From Piper betle (lineage: Eukaryota; Streptophyta; Magnoliopsida; Piperales; Piperaceae), in NCBI GenBank assembly GCA_033002965.1, contig JAURVB010001786.1:1-64000 (forward strand): a stretch of 64,000 nt of DNA, written 5' to 3'. Both the position numbers and the translations under genes were made by a program. Position 1 is the first letter of the stretch. Every line of letters begins with the position of its first letter. The notes under the pieces were generated by a model. That model was not told the DNA's origin. It saw only the letters and a list, made by a program, of their open reading frames with translations, and made no database searches. This document shows positions 12,005 through 24,269 of the stretch, piece after piece.

Positions 12005-12045
<41 letters not shown>
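11149..12045. mobile_element. GC-rich foldback element nested in a (TA)n microsatellite
   Basis: About 44 bp of (TA)n at 11,149-11,193 and about 38 bp at 12,007-12,044 flank an 810-bp insert. The insert ends are about 100-bp inverted repeats: left gggctactgcaatgcgctgc..ggcccgtgggccgttggat-aaaatccaatggcc, right its reverse complement ending in ctgcagcattat. Beyond the TIRs the arms stay complementary (C-rich left, G-rich right), so a single strand could fold into one long hairpin. Inside are diverged tandem units around ccccccaccacgg-cgaccaaccccaccaccccgcc at about 11,520 and 11,605. There is no gene: Pro- or Gly/Arg-rich open frames are translations of the low-complexity arms. Known parallel: the rice Micron MITE targets (TA)n. 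Confidence 0.85.
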
Positions 12046-12048
<3 letters not shown>

Positions 12049-13130
12049 TGTTATTGACAGGGTGATCCTTATTGTATTTATAGGGGAGACTATGCCCGTT
12101 TTATTTTAAAAATAGTTATTTTTTGAACTCTTTATGTGTTTGTGTTGTTTTAAAAATAGTTGGCATATTATAGCGTGTATCTAGAACCATGATAGAGCCT
12201 AAGCATCTCATCCATGCAATGAATGGTTGCATCACCATCTTGAGACCATAAGGTTTAATCCGAGTTGGTTTATCTGAACCAAGTAAATTAGCGAATGATT
12301 TAGTCATCAGTACTATTTTTAGTTTGGTTCACATATGAACTGAAACAGGGTGTTATAGATTTTATTGGTTATATTGTGTCGGTGATTATGACTACTTAGG
12401 GTAGTAGAGTGTTCGAGATAGGTTGCATTGAAATTAATGGCCAAAAGTCTTCTTTGGCGCCTATTGTCAAATGGGTGTAAATTAAGCTTTTGGGTAGTCA
12501 GGATTATTTGTAGGGTACTTTCATATAATTTTATATTTGTTGTATAACTTGTGTAAAATTAAGTATTCTTGGGGAAGGATACGCTGCATGGGTGTTGAAT
12601 CAGGATGAAAAATTTAGCCCTATAATTAACCCTGTGACATAAGGGGGTTTAGTAAAATTATATATTTAATTTATATTGTTAAAATATATTGACAACATAA
12701 ATAATACTTTATTGTTAATTTATTCATATGGGGAATAGTATTTTACTTATGAATAAGATTACACTTGATATTGAATTTAAATCACAAATCTAATGTGAAT
12801 CTTTTTTATCCTTATTGTTTAAGCCTATAAGCCTCGTGATTATATTTACATGGTTGAAAAGTTTATAATTTAATCAACGGGCTTATAATATTTTTTTGAC
12901 ATAACCGGAAATAGTATAAAAATTATATTAATACGATTTGCGCTTAAAACAATTCTATGTCACTGACCCATCTATTATTGTAGATTATAGCCCATGTGCT
13001 ATGCAAAAAAATTCATCTCATTTATATCCCAAATGCAATTGAGAACACACATGCAACAAACTCACCATACTAACCCGTCCGTTAATACTAACGCCCGTCC
13101 GTTAATGTAGATTTTATAGCCCACGTGTTT
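12046..13130. other. Intergenic DNA and upstream region of the SURP/G-patch gene
   Basis: The first part has LTR-like debris (a gtgttata end near 12,345). From about 12,640 the sequence is AT-rich and featureless. The last part probably includes the promoter of the downstream gene, but I see no decisive element. Confidence 0.4.
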
Positions 13131-13347
13131 GTGTAACCGAGAAATCGACGTCGTGACCCTCTTTTCACGGCCATGGCCGCCACGGCCGCCTCCGATTAAC
13201 ATCTCTCCCTCTCGATTTGGCCGATTATAGTCGCCGATCTCCTCTTCCCGCCTTATTATCCTCCCATCGGCAACGATCGAAGAAGCCGCTACCTCTACAA
13301 TTCCACCCACCGAGCTCCTTCCGGGCCGACGAGCTTTTTCCCGACAG

Positions 13348-13803
13348 GTAAAGTTTTACCCCGTCCCTTCCCCCTTCCTCCGTTTGTATCCCATGTCGCC
13401 GGCGGCGGTAAATCGTCGCCGACTGACTTGCCGGTGACATGATCGCCGATATCGTATTGCCGGCGGGTGGACTTCGTGTCGTCTACCCGCCGACCGACGA
13501 CTTATCCCGACATTGCAGACCATGGTTTGCGAGAGACACGGATTATGACTTTTTTGTTTAACAAGAAGTTGTGCATATGCTGCACTCTCGTCGTCTTTGG
13601 AAATTTTTGATCTCCGGCTTGAAATTAATGTAGGTCAGTTACGCGATTCATTTGCTTTGTACTGCTACTGTTTTTTGATTGTTTGTTTTTTCTTTTTTTA
13701 AAAAAAATTATTGTTGTCAGAAGGTTAAAGGTGTACCGTACCACAGGAAGCTGTTGTTGTTCTTGTTAACGACCAGTCCAATACGGTTTACATTGTTGGT
13801 TAG
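13348..13803 (+). other. 5'UTR intron of the SURP/G-patch gene
   Basis: A good donor (cgacag|gtaaag) and acceptor (ggttag|gctcaATG) bracket a T-rich tract, placing the acceptor five bases before the start codon. This explains why the GC-rich leader at about 13,140-13,347 is separated from the coding start. Long 5'UTR introns are common in plant housekeeping genes. Confidence 0.75.
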
Positions 13804-13808
13804 GCTCA

Positions 13809-16800
13809 ATGGAAAAGAAGGTGAACCCTGGCCTCTTTGTCAATGATGGCTCTTTCATGGAAAAGTTTAAGCAAATGCAGCAAGAGATGCAGAAAAAGGA
13901 GGCCTCAACCAAGCCCAAACTTGGAGCTTCGTCCTCTCCTTCTGGCGTTGCTAAGCCGAGCTCAATTAGTTCTAGGGCCACTCGTGATTCTAGACCTGCT
14001 GAATCCCCTAAATCGGTCGGCTCCTCCTCAAATGGAAAGCTTGCCTTCAGTTTGAAACAGAAATTAAAGATTCCTGCGCCGTCTGTAAAATTGGGTGCAG
14101 ATGAAGAAGGGGAAGGAAGTGATGCTAAAGATAATCTTTCTGATGTTTCTGCCAAGCGACAAAAGTTAGAGCAGCCTGAGGCTTTGGAGTCTTCAACAGT
14201 GCCGGGGTTTGTTGGTAATTAATCTTTTATTTAAGTATTCTATCCTATGGCTCATCATATTGCACATATCTTTTATCCTCTTCAACATCGCCATCTCGAT
14301 CACTTTCACTTTTATGCTTATTCATGTGGTTTGGTTACAGTAATATTATTGCTTTTGCCTGTATTTTGTTAAAGTTATGCCAATGACGCAGCTTTTGGTT
14401 TCAAAAATATTGGCCGCCATTAGTCACTCTGGTTGAACTAATAATTTGTGGTGCCTTCATATGACACATTATTGTGGCTTCAGCATTTCGTTGGCTTATG
14501 GGATTGGATTAGGGCTTTTCTTGCTTGCATGTTTTCATGGTGGGATGACAATATGGCTGCATTCAAGGATTGTAAGGACTTGGGATAGCTTCTGCATCTC
14601 CTATTTGAGTTAGCTACCACTAGCCTAGATGCTCTGAAAGACTGCATCTAAGAATCGTTAGGACTAGGGAAGTTTGGGTGGCTTTTGTAGTTCGTATAAT
14701 ATATATTTGCTTCCCTCTTTTATTTCACTTATATCCATTGGAACATATAGCAGGTAATTTACAAATGAGGAGGTCTATTTGTTTAAGAGCTAAAGAATCT
14801 TTCAGTAAAAACATTCTTGAATGCTTCTTCTGTCATCAATGCAGCTTATGTCTTAACTGTTTCTCGAGGGTGATGGGAAGAGATGTTGGTTGAAAGATAT
14901 CAAAAAAATTTGGCATGGGCTCCTACAGAGAGTAGTTAGCATTCTGTTTTTTCATGCTCCTGGTATTAATCCATTATTTAAGTGACATGCAGCACCTTCT
15001 CCTCCTAGTGATCCGTCTGTGAAGAAAGTTGCTGACAGACTGGCAAATTTTGTTGCAAAAAATGGAAGGCAATTTGAGAATGTTACACGTCAAAGGAATC
15101 CTGGAGATACACCATTTAAGTATGTATGGCGCAATTGGATTTTTCTATTTTTCCTCTTCTGATTTTTAATTTTGTTTTCTCAATTCTAAAATATTTTTTC
15201 TCATCCCATAATTTTTACTAAGATTTTTTGCATTGATAACTTACTCTATTATCATATATTGATTGTATCATTATGGTGAGCTATTGCCATAGTGAAACTA
15301 AGTTTTGGATTAGCATTAGGTTTTGTGGACATTTACTTCAAAATTGAAACTATCTTAACTTCAATTTCTAGCATGGCCTAGATGACTTAAATCAGCTATT
15401 AAAAGTAACTTTTTTACTTTGTCTTCTCTGATATTTATAAGTTTCAGGTAAACTAATGTTATCTTCTTCTTCATTGATTAGGCCCCAAATATAAGAGATC
15501 TTGGTTATGGTTTTAAATTTTTCATGTCTTACATCACCACCTCCACCCACGTCCTTTTGGGTATTTCTCAACCCCTTCTTATACCAAAGTAAAAGTTAAA
15601 TCGTGTGTTATCCCATGCTAAAACTGTGGTTGGATATATCAGGGTTTTACCAACTATAAAGGATTGGAATTTGGAACCTAGTCGTGTATTGAGCATATGA
15701 GTAATATGATCAACAGGACATCCCATTATTGGGCAGCCTGTTCAGTTCATCTGTTGTTTATTTACGTCTTTAATCAAAATGTTCTGATTCTAGCGAATTT
15801 GGAGTTTACAATCTTGTATTTATTAAAGAATATATAAATAAGATCTATGTCTCTGGCCCCAATAATTTGGGAAATGGTGAATGCTGCTGATGAGGAATCT
15901 TGTAATTCTTTTAGTTTTTTTAAACAATTATTATTATGCCTACTTACTTCATTACCTGGCGGACTGCTGCTTTTAGTTGTTTGAAATGTGCTAATGGTGA
16001 TTATGAGCCAAATGTTATGGTTTTGTTTTTGGTAACATCTATACCACAGGTTTTTATTTGATAGTAGCTGCCCGGATTACAAGTACTATGAGTATCGACT
16101 TGCAGAGGAGGAGAAGAGTCTTTCTCTAAGTAAAGACACTCGATCTTCATCTGCTGGTAATATATTGTTTTACCGGACTATATCCGAATTTCGAATTTCA
16201 TGCCTATGGCTTGGAGCACACTTCAATTTGCTACATGAATATTTTTAAAGACCAAAATATAAGTTCCTTTTTTTAAAGGAAAAGATTGATCATCTTGCTT
16301 GCAACCAACCTTGATGATGGGAACGATCAGATTATCGTAGCAATTTTTTTTTTTTAATATATGTTGTCTTCATTCAATTCCCGCCTGTGTCAGTTTTTCA
16401 TTTTTGAATTTTATTGTGATTACTCAGCATGCTTAAGTCCTATGTGTACTAAACTGAGTATTTTTCCAATCTTTCATGGGAGATTTTATGCAAGCTTCAA
16501 TAATCACATATTGGGATTTGGTTTTAGTTTTAATGTTTTTTCTGTAGATATAAACCTATTTTGATATATTATTTGAATAACTTGCAAAGCCTTGTTATTG
16601 GTTTAAGATCTGATGGATATATATCTGTTTTGCATTTATCTAAATTGCTCATTTTACATGGATTCATAATTTGAACGTTTCTTTGTATCAGCTTCTATGC
16701 ATGTTTGTGTTTTCTGTGCATTGTGCATGATGTGTCCTCATCTAGGTTAGATAACTTGTAAATAGAATAACATTTGTCAAATTTTCCCATTTCAGCCACT

Positions 16801-18530
16801 TCAAGTGGATCTTTTCGAACGACAAGCAGTTCCCATAGGTCTTCAGTGCAGCAGTCTAATTATCATACTCCTGCTTCGGCATTGTATGATTCTTCAAGTG
16901 ATGGGAGGGTTTCCTCCAGTGCGAATGCAACCTCTGTGGGAAACAATACATCTTATGGTATAGTTCTAAAATTCCCTGTTTGTCTTTGTGATTACCTGAT
17001 TGAGTTCCAAGAGAAAGTGTTGGTTGGACACATAGGAGGCGAGGGAACTGGAGGTTTGGCACAACAAAGGGATTGAGCCATTTTTTGTTTAAATTTTAAT
17101 GGCTGGGAAATTTTAATATCTTTTTATTACCTGTGCATTATGGCAAGTATGTACAAGGGAAATATTTTTCTAAATGTACTGCAAGGATTGTTTTTTTTTC
17201 TCCAGGTGAAACAAGTGCACCACCAGGAGCTGACCCTATAGCAATGATGGAATATTACATGAAAAAAGCTGCACAGGAAGAGCGTAAGAGGCCACCTAAG
17301 CAATCGAAAGATGAAATGCCGCCTCCTGCTTCTCTCCAAGGTCTTCTGACATTCTGTTCTGTGTGTGCAATGGTATATCTAATTAGTATAATTTAATATT
17401 CTGATTAGTATACTTATACTTTCCGTGGTGGTTTCAGCTCCTGTTAAGAAAGGTCACCATATGGGAGACTACATCCCACCTGAAGAACTTGAGAAGTTCT
17501 TGGCTACCTGTAATGATTCTGCTGCCCAAAAAGCTGCTAGAGAAGCTGCGGAGAATGCTAAAATTCAGGCCGACAATGTTGGTCACAAACTTTTGTCAAA
17601 AATGGGATGGAAAGAAGGTGACTGTTGATTTTGAATGTGTATGGCCTTGGTGTTGGGTTTTGTTTTTGTGGCAGCAAAATTTCATTTTATAACAAGCAGA
17701 GTGTGTGTTTCTACGGCCCACTGTACAAATGATGCTACTTCTTTCCACATTTTCACTTCTGTAATTGTTGTTTTGAAAACATGGTCTATTGTTCGTCTTT
17801 CTTTATTAACATGTTAGTAAAAACAGCATGCACCTGTATGTAGGCTTGTTTTATGGGTACTAACAAATTTTGTCAAACTGACAGGTGAGGGCCTTGGCAG
17901 TTCCAAAAGTGGCCGTGCAGATCCTGTACTAGCAGGAAATATGAAGTTGAACAACTTAGGTGTGGGAGCCGAGCAGCCCGGTGAAGTAACTCCTGATGAT
18001 GACATTTATGAGCAGTACAAAAAGCGCATGATGCTTGGATATCGTCATAGGCCAAATCCTTTGGTATGGCTCTTTATATAATTATCCTGGTGTCATTTTT
18101 CTAGCACGTCTGGTAGAACAATTTGTGATTGAACCTTGTGAATCAGTTTTTTTAAAAAAAAATTATGAAAGCAAAATATTTTGTAAGTTACTGTATTGTG
18201 AATACGTTTTTGTTATTTGATATAAAAACATCGCTAAGGTAATTTATGGTGTTCTAAGCTACTACTGCTGGCAGTATCCTTCTATACTAAGTTGGAACAG
18301 TTTTATTCTCAATTGGTTTACTACTCTTACGTTTTCAGATTAGAAATTGCTCACTATTTATTTAGATGCGAGATATGTCATACTTCAATATTATATTCAT
18401 GGGCAGTGTTTGGACATGTTTAATGGACTATTGTTCATCCACCAAACAACTTATCACATTTTTGTTTGAATGGTAATTCCTCATTGTGTTTATTGCCGTG
18501 CAGAACAATCCAAGAAAAGCATATTATTGA
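13809..18530 (+). CDS. SURP and G-patch domain protein (SUGP1-like splicing factor), intact
   Basis: Exons: 13,809-14,214; 14,993-15,119; 16,050-16,156; 16,796-16,957; 17,206-17,340; 17,438-17,617; 17,885-18,063; 18,504-18,530. All introns are GT-AG, phases match, and the sum is 1,323 nt (440 residues), the usual length for the plant family. A 5'UTR intron (13,348-13,803) precedes the ATG. N-terminus: MEKKVNPGLFVNDGSFMEKF. The SURP module spans exons 2-3, from KVADRLANFVAKNGRQFE to DYKYYEYRLAEEE. A Ser-rich linker and a coiled Ala/Glu stretch follow. The G-patch runs over the exon 6/7 join (KLLSKMGWKEG then EGLGSSKSGR), and the tail ends RPNPLNNPRKAYY. Known: SURP plus G-patch proteins join the spliceosome and help activate a DEAH helicase at the branch-site stage. 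The nuclear role here is by family. Confidence 0.95.
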
Positions 18531-19470
18531 TGAGATGAAATATTCAAGCTTCGGCTGGCATATTTGTATCCTGGTAGGATGGAATGCATGCTCTACATAT
18601 TGGGGAGCTGGTAGGAAAAACAAACAATGAACAGTGGGAAATGCAATTATCTTGATGCATTTTGAATAGATCGCCTGGAGCCAACGTAAAGTTGGTACGA
18701 ATGGAAATGTATTTGAAGTTAGTTCAAGTGTTTGGGTGTGTGCGTCACCTGAACATTTCATGGTGGCCGTCGAGAATGGTTGCTGTTGAGATTTTTAAAA
18801 CTTTTGTCATGTTGGAAAATTAAATGAGCTTTTAAACTTGTAAAATGTCTCGTAAAAGAAAATTTAAAGTTTTTTGTCTTATGTTAGTATCTATATAGAC
18901 ACATAATTGTAACAACAATATGATAGCTTGGATTAGGTTTGAGTTTGTCAAATCAGGTCGGTTGGGGGTTCTTGCAGTTGTTGAAGGTTACAATTTTTTT
19001 CCTAAGGCCAGTGAATTGACAACTAGTGGTGTGGTTTGCGAAGAACCTACCTCGATGATATAAGGAAACTTAACTAGGCTTGAGAGTGTATGTGGGGAGG
19101 TTTGATGGATTATGTTTTGGATAGGCCCTGAAAGAGAGGGAAGGTTCGAATGCCAACAGGCGTTTATTATCTAATTATTTTGACCCGACGGTGCCCATTC
19201 GACTGCCACTGTCAAAGTCGCTGTAGACCTCTTGCAAGGAGACGGCGTCCCTAACCAACGAGGTCACAGGTTAGTGGTACATTCTCAAAGCCATGGTTAG
19301 AATAATCCGGACCTAATCCATAGCCCAAACTTGATATAAAATCGACAAATAGCCCATATTCCGTAATTCTCCAACTTCAACCCTAAACATATCAAAACCC
19401 CGATTCTAGTTACGAAAAAGTTTCCGTCAACTTCCTCCATTCGCCACCACAACCGCCCGGGACGCAAGCA
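18531..19470. other. 3'UTR of the SURP/G-patch gene and intergenic DNA
   Basis: The first 300 bases probably hold the 3'UTR. The rest shows no gene. The DP gene leader starts near 19,300-19,480, with a telo-box-like ccctaaac at 19,381-19,388. Confidence 0.5.
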
Positions 19471-19499
19471 CTTGCCCGACGTCGCGTTCGCGATCGCCG

Positions 19500-22400
19500 A
19501 TGCCTCGCCGGAAAATCGGCGCCGGCGGCCGAGAACGGCCGCGAGTCCGTCCACGGCGACGCCCGGCCCTACCTCCGCCGTCACCAGCACCCCGTGCCGG
19601 CGCGGTCTTGGGGCACCGGGACCGCCTCCGGCGGGAAGTCGGTTTCCACCACCAGCGGCAGGGCTGGCTCGCCTTCGGCTGCCCGGAGTGATCCCGGCAA
19701 TGGCCCCGCAGTCGCGGCGGCCACCCCGTCGAGCGATTGTCGGTTCCTTCGGGTTGATCATCTCGGCGGTCAGGGCGACGATGCGGCATCGGCGGGCGGG
19801 TTTGTCGAATTCTTTCTCTTTCCCAGTTGTTCTTGTTGTTGTTAACTTAATTTGTTGCTGTTAATTGGGGTTTATAAGATTTGAGATGATTTTTTTTTCT
19901 AGTCTGTAGCTTACTACTGTGTTAAAGAATTGTGCGAAATCTGATTGCTTTCGGAAATTTTAGACCTGAATTGTGGTTCTATAAATTTTTGAAGAAAATT
20001 GTGTAATTGTTTTTTGTTGCAAGCTGTTACCCTGTGGTCTATGAGTCTTTCTGATGCGTGGATTCATCTGGAATAGTGAATTAGGTCTTAACTTGGACGG
20101 TTATGTTTCTTCTGCACATGCTGAATTTTCATGTTTTGGCATGCTTTGATGGATCAGTGGTATAAAGAAGAAGAGGGGTGCTAGAGCGGTGGGCCCGGAT
20201 AAAGGGGGTAGGGGATTGCGGCAATTCAGCATGAAAGGTGCAATATAATCAGCAGCTGCAATTGTTTTTCGGTTTTTTAGCATCTTGACTTTGATCTTGG
20301 TTTTCAATTATTATGGGTACACTGGTTGAGTATGTATGTTTGCATTAAGTGAAGTAAGAAATTGTGGAGATGTTTTATGTGGTTGGTTTTGTGTTACCTT
20401 TTTGTGTGCTAATTAACAAAGTTATGATCGTTGTTTTGTTAATTAACACAACAATGTATAACTAAATCAGTTGAACCTGATGAAAGAACTTCTTACTATA
20501 TCTGAGAAAAATCTTCCATTGAAAGAACTTTGTGACACGGTGAATATCACTGGTTTTCAGTATCTAATTTTAATACTCATGTCCTCTAACTATTTTATAA
20601 TGTTATCCTTTATTTCTTATTTACAAAATATTTGTTTTCTATTGAAATTTTTTCAATTATTATCTTCCAAGTGTCTTCTAACTATTTAATAGTATTATCT
20701 TTTATTTCCTATTCGTAAAAGTAAATTAAATTACAAATGTACCCTTTTATTATTACAATGAGAAGTAGAAAATCTAAATCACCTAAAACTTGACCTTGTT
20801 TTAAGTTTAACAATTGTTTAGTAGATATATGAAATTTACAGATTGATGATTATTGACTAATGAATAAATAATAATATATTACGATTTTAAAAATAGGTAT
20901 AATATATAAGACCATAATAAATAAATATCTACTATAATACAAATCAAATAATTCAAATAAATATTATAGAAAATATTTATAATTAAAATGTTTTATAATC
21001 TAAGGCAATTTAAATTTATGTTAAAATGTAAATTATTTTAAAAATAGTCAAATGCCAGAATAAAAAATATCTAAATATCATGTAATGCCATGCATCACGC
21101 GGGCAAGTGACTAGTTTTCTTGAATGTATTCTTTGACTACATTACTCAATGATTCTAACACCAAAGCAGTCTAACTATTTTTTCCCCCCATGTGTGCCAA
21201 GTGCCAAGCAAGGTGTAGGTTTATGTGAAACAAAAAATAGTGAAATTTGTTAAGATTCCTATGTTTTGTGTGTTGAAATTATCATCAGTAGATTTATTCC
21301 CATGCTTTAGTTACAAAAACATCTGCTGATTGGATGTTCTTGGTGTATTTTGACTGTTTTTTAGTCTGTGAGAAGGTGGAGAGTAAAGGAAGAACTACAT
21401 ACAATGAGGTTAGTCTTTTCATAGTTCTTCAATTGCATTTTTATCAATGGCATGAAAGTGGCAAACTGCATTGTTAAAGTTTTGATGCTTGCTTGTAGCT
21501 TTAAACAATAAGATAGCATGATACACGAATCTTGATTAACTTTCAGCAATTAAAAGTAACTTACTCAAGAGCTGTCTGAGTGATCTTGGACTCTTTATTG
21601 GATTTTTATTGTCGACCATTGGTAATTTATTAGTTTGGCCTGGAAATTAAAAGCATGTTTAGAAGAGTCTGATTGGTGTGCTGTGTGGGTGGGAGGTTGG
21701 GAAGAGCTATTATGTTTGCTCATGGTTAATTCTGCAGGTTGTGGGGCTGAGTCAGTGGGCAAGTTTATTTTTAGTAAAGAAAATGACAAGTTTCTCTGAT
21801 TCCACTAAAGACTAGTAATTTGATGGGTTCAAGAGGAGTAGCTGAGTGTTACTGAAAGACAATTAGTGGGTTTTTATATTTTGCAGAAGCTGATTTACGT
21901 AGAAGGGATCAATTGAGTTGATTTCCTATGTGTTATAGGGGTGTGCTTTCATCTCCTCAGAGTTGAAAACATTGTCTTGTATGTTCGGGTTGTATTCATC
22001 TATTATTCTACCTTTTATCTTCATTGTTCTGGGTGGTTTACGCGGAAGTATTTACTAACTCTTCTCCTTTTTATCCCTCTCTTTTTTTTTAAACTTTATC
22101 TTATCAGACACATTCTCTTTTCCAGGTTGCAGATGAACTTGTGGCTGAATTTGCTGATCCTAATAATACTTTGGCTTCTCCAGACCAGGTTTTGATTTAG
22201 AATGAATGAGTGTGTCATGTTTACAAAAGCCTATTTGTGGACTAATATGGAGCACGGTTTTCTCCTAACAGCAGCAGCAATATGATGAGAAAAACATTAG
22301 ACGAAGAGTCTATGATGCCCTAAATGTTCTCATGGCCATGGACATCATATCAAAGGATAAGAAGGAAATACAGTGGAAAGGCTTGCCTTGTACAAGTTTA

Positions 22401-24113
22401 AATGATATTAAAGAGTTAAAGGTGAACATTCACTGTTCCAGACTTTTGATCAAACCACTTTGTCTTTTGTTACTCATCTGGAACTAAAACAGTGTGCGTT
22501 TATTTTTTGCTTTCTACAAAGTCCTGAATTTACTGTCTGTTTGAAGACAAAAATGTGAACTTTTTTGTCATTTTTTATTGAATCTTTAATCCCATTGTTA
22601 CAGGCAGAACAGATTGGCCTGAAAAATAGGATTGACAAGAAATCTGCATACTTGAAGGAGCTGGAAGACCAGGTGTAAAATTCTGTTCTGAAAAAGTTTG
22701 GTTTTGTTTTTATTTTTATAGAATAACCATTCAATATCCTTATGAAATAATTCTTTCATGAAGATGATATGAATCAGGAAATTTACATGGTTGTTGAGTA
22801 TGTCAGAAATTTTTCTGGTTGACTTATCTTTTGAAGCATTGGATCAAGGACCGGTTTATTTATGCAAGCCTCTTTGTTTGATGATGGTTGAAATTCTTAT
22901 GATGGGTATTAAACTATATTTGGTGGAGTTGAAGGGATTGTTCCCTCAACTTACTTATTCGGTTTGAGTGAGAATTTGGGACTGGCATTTGAAAACTTGG
23001 AATTGATTTTAGTGTTTCTCAAAAGCTAACTCTTTTATTTGAATGTAAGGTTAGAAATGGGAAAAACAGTATGGTTTCACTGTCAATTAGCAGCTGAACT
23101 ATCTTTATGCAGATATGAATTATGAAAGCTATGAAGCTTCTGTAGATTATCTTCTCTTTTGAACATAGCATCGTATAGAACTTATGGACAAAGTTACATA
23201 TGGAATTATGGATCACAGATTTTGATTTTGTGACTATGACTTGTTTCATTTTGCAGTTTGTAGGCCTGCAGAAGTTGATACAGCTGAATGAGCAGCAGTG
23301 TGGCACTGGTCATACCCCTGCAGGAGGTGTAGCGCTGCCATTTATTCTGATTCAGGTAGTTCTTTCATATTATTGATAAGCTGTCTTATTCTTGATTGCC
23401 GGCCATCTAGTTTTGCTCAATATGAGAACTTAAAATTCATTCTAGCATATTGCAAAGCAGAAATTCCATGTTCAGTATGATAAGTTATTGTTCTTTTTGA
23501 GTTCTACAAGCTACATGTTATGGTGTAGTAAAATGCATACTCTTTTTCATAAAAGTTGATTTTCATAATCTGGAAAGTCTTATTTATGCCCATCCATGTA
23601 TATTGGGATACTACTCACAGTTTTTTTTTTTCTTCCTTTTTGTCGTTGGCTATTGTTCTCATTAGACACGTCCACATGCCACTGTTGAGGTGGAAATTTC
23701 GGAAGACATGCAGCTTGTGCATTTTGATTTCAATAGGTACTTGTGAGAATATTACTGTGCAGTTTTCATATTCAATGATGATGTGGATAAATTGCCATGT
23801 GCCCATAAATTTCCTGTGTATAAAGTTATAGTAATGTAATTTCTTTGAGGATCCACCTTTAGTAAATTTCATTGTTTTTATGTGCAGCACGCCCTTTGAA
23901 TTGCATGACGATGCATATGTCCTCAAGGCTATGAATTTATGTCATTTGCCTAGCGACGAAGTTAGGCAAGATACCAATGGAGGAGAGGGATCTAGCAAAC
24001 AGAGCGATTCTCAAAATCTTATGCCAAATCCAAGGCCTTGTCTGATAGGTAAGCTGAGTGCTTTGCATCCAGTTCCTGGTATTTTAAAAGGGCGGCTAAA
24101 ACATGAATTATAG
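19500..24113 (+). CDS. DPB: E2F dimerisation partner (DP) transcription factor
   Basis: Conserved exons: about 19,594-19,799; 20,158-20,237; 21,365-21,408; 22,126-22,188; 22,272-22,421; 22,604-22,672; 23,257-23,355; 23,666-23,736; 23,888-24,113, all GT-AG and in phase. Exon 1 has the Ser/Thr/Gly-rich leader ([19 protein letters not shown]). The winged helix runs from GLRQFSMK through [15 protein letters not shown] to [18 protein letters not shown], with the [13 protein letters not shown] box intact. A leucine-rich coiled coil for E2F pairing follows ([20 protein letters not shown], then [13 protein letters not shown]). Known: DP pairs with E2F to drive S-phase genes. The only nearby ATG (19,500) is in another frame than RSWGTG. 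Adding one base at the C run at 19,590-19,593 extends that frame upstream but does not reach this ATG, so the start is uncertain. Confidence 0.93.
20470..21116. mobile_element. Helitron-like non-autonomous insertion in a DP intron
   Basis: The AT-rich DNA between DP exons 2 and 3 ends in tgccatgcatcacgcgggca then gtgactag|tt, resembling the short 3' hairpin plus CTAG/CTRR ending of plant Helitrons. Its body is collinear with 26,830-27,570 (shared blocks: tttcttatttacaaaa, aagtaaattaaattacaaa, tacccttttattattac, ataatgcc-tgcat). A clean 5' TC end is not seen in this copy. It lies wholly within the intron and leaves splice sites intact. Confidence 0.45.
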
Positions 24114-24269
24114 TGTCAGATCGGTCGGTGTAGGTTTTCTTTTTATTTTATATTTCGTTCCTGTTTTTTTGGTTTACTCTTTGTACAGTGTAAAGTAATT
24201 ATAGGTTGTATCTACTTCTGAGAAGGATATAGATTTACGTTTATTTGAACTGCTGTTAATATTACCTGT

